Part shown: piece by piece, positions 61,242-64,000 of the stretch
Position numbering within the stretch: the first letter of the stretch is position 1
Layout of the letters: each line of letters starts with the position of its first letter
Source: CAYWRZ01 sp964460845
Lineage (GTDB): Bacteria > Bacteroidota > Bacteroidia > Flavobacteriales_D > UBA2798
Assembly: GCA_964460845.1 (NCBI GenBank)
Contig: CAYWRZ010000008.1
Span: 62,001-126,000 of the forward strand
Direction: 5' to 3'
DNA length: 64,000 nucleotides
Program-made: the position numbers and the translations under genes
The notes under the pieces: generated by a model
Databases searched by the model: none
What the model saw: the letters and a program-made list of their open reading frames with translations, nothing else
What the model was told of the DNA's origin: nothing

Positions 61242-64000
61242 TCAATCCCCGGCCGCCATTCCCGATGCGGGCTTTACCACTTTCACCCATTTGCCCGGCG
61301 TACGAGCGTGAATGCTGTTGTCGTACATCGCCTCAACGCTTACGGTAGGCAGGTAAAAATGCCCAAGGTAAGCCGCACTCAGCCTGATACGAAACGTTTT
61401 GGAAGTGTTAGCCGCCACATTGAAATAGGTATAAACCCTGTCGTCGCGAATATCCTGATAGGTGGGGAAATCGCCCTGCCACGGGGCAGCCTGATCGTCC
61501 ATACGCGGGTTGTGAATCTCCCATCCGCTGGGAAATATCTGCGCAAGAATCATCTCGGCCAGGTAACCGCGCGTACCGGGATTGGTAAGCACCACTTCGG
61601 CGATAAAATCGGTACCCTGTTCCAGCTCGGTCACATCAAGCGGATGCCCCGAAGGAGTGTGATAGCTTACACTCAGCCGGATATGATCGGCAGCGGAAGA
61701 TTGGTCGCCTACCACCGGAATACCTTCCGATACAAGCTTCGCATACATTATACCCGCTCCTTCGTTTTTCAATACAAAACGGGCATTATTTCGAAGCTTC
61801 GAAGCATCTATCTCGCGGCGGAACACCGGCACCTGTGTGGTATGCGCAACTTCCTGTCCGCCCTGCAGGCCATAACGGAATTTCATCTGCTTATCGATAG
61901 GCGAGCTGCCCACAAACTTGCTCATGGCGATAAGACAGTATGCGGTGGTTTGCGTACTCATCCATGTATCGCTGTTAAGCTCGGCCGCAATATCTTTCAT
62001 CAAGGCCTGCGCTTTAGCCTGCTGCTTCATCAGACTAAGCACTTCAAGGATCATGGCTTTGTCGCGTACATCGTTCCCGAAGGTATAAGACAGCTCGGTG
62101 TACTTCGGCACTTTGGTACTTGCACCTTCGATAAGTTTTGCGGCCACTTCTCCGTGACCTGCCAACTGATAGGCTCCCGCTAATCTCCAGCGCGCAGCTA
62201 CCGAAAGGTTGGCCGATTCGCGAAGCCTGTTCATCGCACCTGTTTCGGGAGCTTTAGCCAGGGCTAGTGTATAAAGACGGTATGCCTGGGTAAGATCATC
62301 GTAGTGTGCTCCGTAAGCTCCGCTTCGTTGTCCGGAACGCCAGTTACGTGCCATCTTTTGCTGGTATTTGATCCAACCTGCACGCAAAGCAGATTGTAAG
62401 CGATAGCCTTTGGCTTCGGCTTCGAGCATAAAATGACCGGCGTAATTGGTCGCCCATTCGCTGTTATCGGTTTCGCCCGGCCAATAGCTGAATCCGCCCT
62501 CGGGAGTCTGGAAAAGCTCGATACGACGCAAGGCTGCGTTGATATTGTCCGATATTTCACGTTTAAACGAAGCGTCGAGCTCCATAATTCCCGAAAGGAA
62601 AAGCTGCGGAAACGCTCCCGAAGTGGTTTGCTCCAAACAGCCGTGCGGGTAGGTGATAAGGTATTTAAGACGCTCGCCAAGATTCACCGGCGGTATAGAC
62701 GACAGCTCGATGCGTAGCTTGTTGGTTCCCGGCATACCCTGAAGAGTAACCGAAGGTGTCCAGCTTTTACCCGGCTCTAACACCGTTTCTACCACGTCGG
62801 CCACCGGCGGATTCGGAGCACGCACATCAATTTCGATTTCGTGCCGCGCTTTTTCGTTACCACTGCTCACCAGTATTTTTACTTTTCCTACGCCCAGCTT
62901 TTCGGCCACCTCGAGTTCAAAGTTTACTACCTCGTCGCCGGGTTTTGAGAAATGTAATTTCTGGCGTGTACCGTTTTTCGGTTTCAGAAATTCGTTGGGC
63001 TGTATTTCTATGGTCACGTCTTTGACGTGGTTTTCCATCGCGAACACGTTTACCGGAAGCTGTACGGTTTCGCCCGGTCCTAACACGCGAGGCAGCGTTC
63101 CCAGCACCATCAGCGGATTGCGAACGGCTACCGTTTTAGACGCATGTCCGTAACGCTCATTTTCTCCGGCTACAACCATTACCCGCACCGAACCCACATA
63201 ATTGGGGATTTCTACCTGGTGCGTAGCGCTGGCTCCGGCTTTGAGCGAGAAGGGTCCGGCGAAATACACCATCGGTTTAAAACGGTTGGCTTTGGCACCT
63301 TTTTTCCCTGCCGCTTCACCGTCTCCGCCTATGGCCAGCATCTTGTCGATACGGGCGGCAAAGCTGCCCATTACAATATCGTACACATCCCATGTTTTTA
63401 CACCCAGGGCTTCGCGGGCGTTGAAATGGTTCCAGGGGTCGGGGGTTTTAAATGCGGTAAGATCCAGCAATCCTTCATCGACCATCGCCAATGTGTAAGT
63501 CATCGGTTTGCCCTTGGTTTCGCGCACGGTAATCCGTGTGGTGGTTTCGGGTCTTATTACCTCGGGCATGGAAATAATCGGTTCGAGGTGCGAATCGGGA
63601 TTTTCGACCCGTATCGGCAGCACGCCGAACAGGCGCAGGGGTAAATCGTTGGCCGTCGCTTCGTGCGGTTGTAGCAACGTTACGTTGATGTATGCGTTGG
63701 GTGCCATATCGGCCGTAGCGTTAAATTCGAAATGGGTTTCGCCTTCGGTCGTTTCGACCCAAAAATGTTGCAGCACACGTACACCCGACTCGACTGTGAC
63801 CAGCGCACGGCCTTTGGAAGAAGAAGGAAAACTCAGCTTCACTTTTTCGCCCGGCGCATATTTTTCCTTATCGGTAGAGAAGCTAAGCATGCTCGCATTC
63901 TCATTGTCTTTACGATTGGCTCTCGCCCACGAAGGCCAGTCGATATACACCACCTGTCCGGTAGCGTGACCGCTTTCGTGGTCTTTGACGTACACGAGAT
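61242..64000 (-). CDS. alpha-2-macroglobulin-like protein, partial (5' end outside window)
   Basis: The C-terminal 918 residues of a large A2M-family envelope protein (typically 1,700-1,900 aa); the frame runs open to the window edge, so the N-terminus is missing. The bait/MG region is followed by the A2M domain (TYTLAMVDEGLLDLTAFKTPDPWNHF) and the thioester domain, with an intact thioester motif in PHGCLEQTTS; then an alpha-alpha toroid (GGFSYWPGETDNSEWATNYAGHF) and a C-terminal MG domain. Bacterial A2Ms trap foreign proteases in the periplasm; the CLEQ motif shows this one can form the covalent bond. No pbpC is visible on this side. Confidence 0.94.
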   Translation of the reverse strand, partial: LVYVKDHESGHATGQVVYIDWPSWARANRKDNENASMLSFSTDKEKYAPGEKVKLSFPSSSKGRALVTVESGVRVLQHFWVETTEGETHFEFNATADMAPNAYINVTLLQPHEATANDLPLRLFGVLPIRVENPDSHLEPIISMPEVIRPETTTRITVRETKGKPMTYTLAMVDEGLLDLTAFKTPDPWNHFNAREALGVKTWDVYDIVMGSFAARIDKMLAIGGDGEAAGKKGAKANRFKPMVYFAGPFSLKAGASATHQVEIPNYVGSVRVMVVAGENERYGHASKTVAVRNPLMVLGTLPRVLGPGETVQLPVNVFAMENHVKDVTIEIQPNEFLKPKNGTRQKLHFSKPGDEVVNFELEVAEKLGVGKVKILVSSGNEKARHEIEIDVRAPNPPVADVVETVLEPGKSWTPSVTLQGMPGTNKLRIELSSIPPVNLGERLKYLITYPHGCLEQTTSGAFPQLFLSGIMELDASFKREISDNINAALRRIELFQTPEGGFSYWPGETDNSEWATNYAGHFMLEAEAKGYRLQSALRAGWIKYQQKMARNWRSGQRSGAYGAHYDDLTQAYRLYTLALAKAPETGAMNRLRESANLSVAARWRLAGAYQLAGHGEVAAKLIEGASTKVPKYTELSYTFGNDVRDKAMILEVLSLMKQQAKAQALMKDIAAELNSDTWMSTQTTAYCLIAMSKFVGSSPIDKQMKFRYGLQGGQEVAHTTQVPVFRREIDASKLRNNARFVLKNEGAGIMYAKLVSEGIPVVGDQSSAADHIRLSVSYHTPSGHPLDVTELEQGTDFIAEVVLTNPGTRGYLAEMILAQIFPSGWEIHNPRMDDQAAPWQGDFPTYQDIRDDRVYTYFNVAANTSKTFRIRLSAAYLGHFYLPTVSVEAMYDNSIHARTPGKWVKVVKPASGMAAGD

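Overview
The window is chromosomal DNA of a member of the Bacteroidota, probably close to Bacteroidales. The grounds are a complete porP-gldK-gldL-gldM-gldN cluster (core of the type IX secretion system), Bacteroidota-type promoters (TAnnTTTG at -7; the clearest lies before miaB), DUF4249, DUF5686 and DUF6157 proteins, and the miaB / sigma-54 activator / lptE / TPR / secG / groESL gene order. It is mostly a dense housekeeping region. I see no tRNA, rRNA, CRISPR array, transposase or phage gene. A run of 100 N at 1636-1735 shows that this is a scaffold with a gap inside a tandem repeat.

Layout. 228-1112: unknown gene. 1114-1963: tandem array of a ~174-bp hairpin-rich repeat between convergent genes. 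1964-5950 (minus): recQ, an RluA-type pseudouridine synthase, panB. 6126-9223 (plus): DUF4249-like lipoprotein and dnaK. 9380-18925: comEC (apparently starting at CTG), a convergent overlapping secreted protein, an M61 peptidase, tatC, an AhpD-like protein, a DUF5686 outer-membrane protein and lptB. 18938-22977 (minus): a two-component system and an ABC-F ATPase. 23052-32953 (minus): gldN-M-L-K, porP, a ureohydrolase-like protein that has lost metal ligands, and topA. 33158-40016 (plus): miaB, sigma-54 activator, lptE, TPR protein, secG, groES, groEL. 40112-49418 (minus): PD40/OmpA protein, an unknown secreted protein, a GreA/Rnk-like factor, gdhA, a duplicated-motif Cys-rich mini-protein, an NtrC/NtrB-like two-component pair, a DsbA-like lipoprotein and a Crp/Fnr regulator. 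49564-54782: ettA, rsmG and a SiaB/SiaC pair, bracketed by two arrays of an unusual 258-bp repeat. 54783-61160 (plus): an SPFH/GYF protein, a zinc-ribbon membrane protein, two paralogous lipoproteins, a 20-residue-repeat protein, a DUF6157 protein and an OmpA-like outer-membrane protein. 61242-64000 (minus): C-terminal part of an alpha-2-macroglobulin-like protein that runs off the window.

Themes. Envelope biogenesis dominates: type IX secretion, Tat, SecG, LptB and LptE, and OmpA-like and surface lipoproteins. Proteostasis is represented by DnaK and GroESL, translation by EttA, RsmG, MiaB and the pseudouridine synthase. Two sigma-54 activators are present, and sigma-54-like elements can be seen before the Cys-rich gene and, more weakly, before dnaK. 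The least explained features are the exactly spaced 258-bp repeats around ettA-rsmG-siaBC, and the locus formed by the Cys-rich mini-protein, the sigma-54 two-component system and gdhA.
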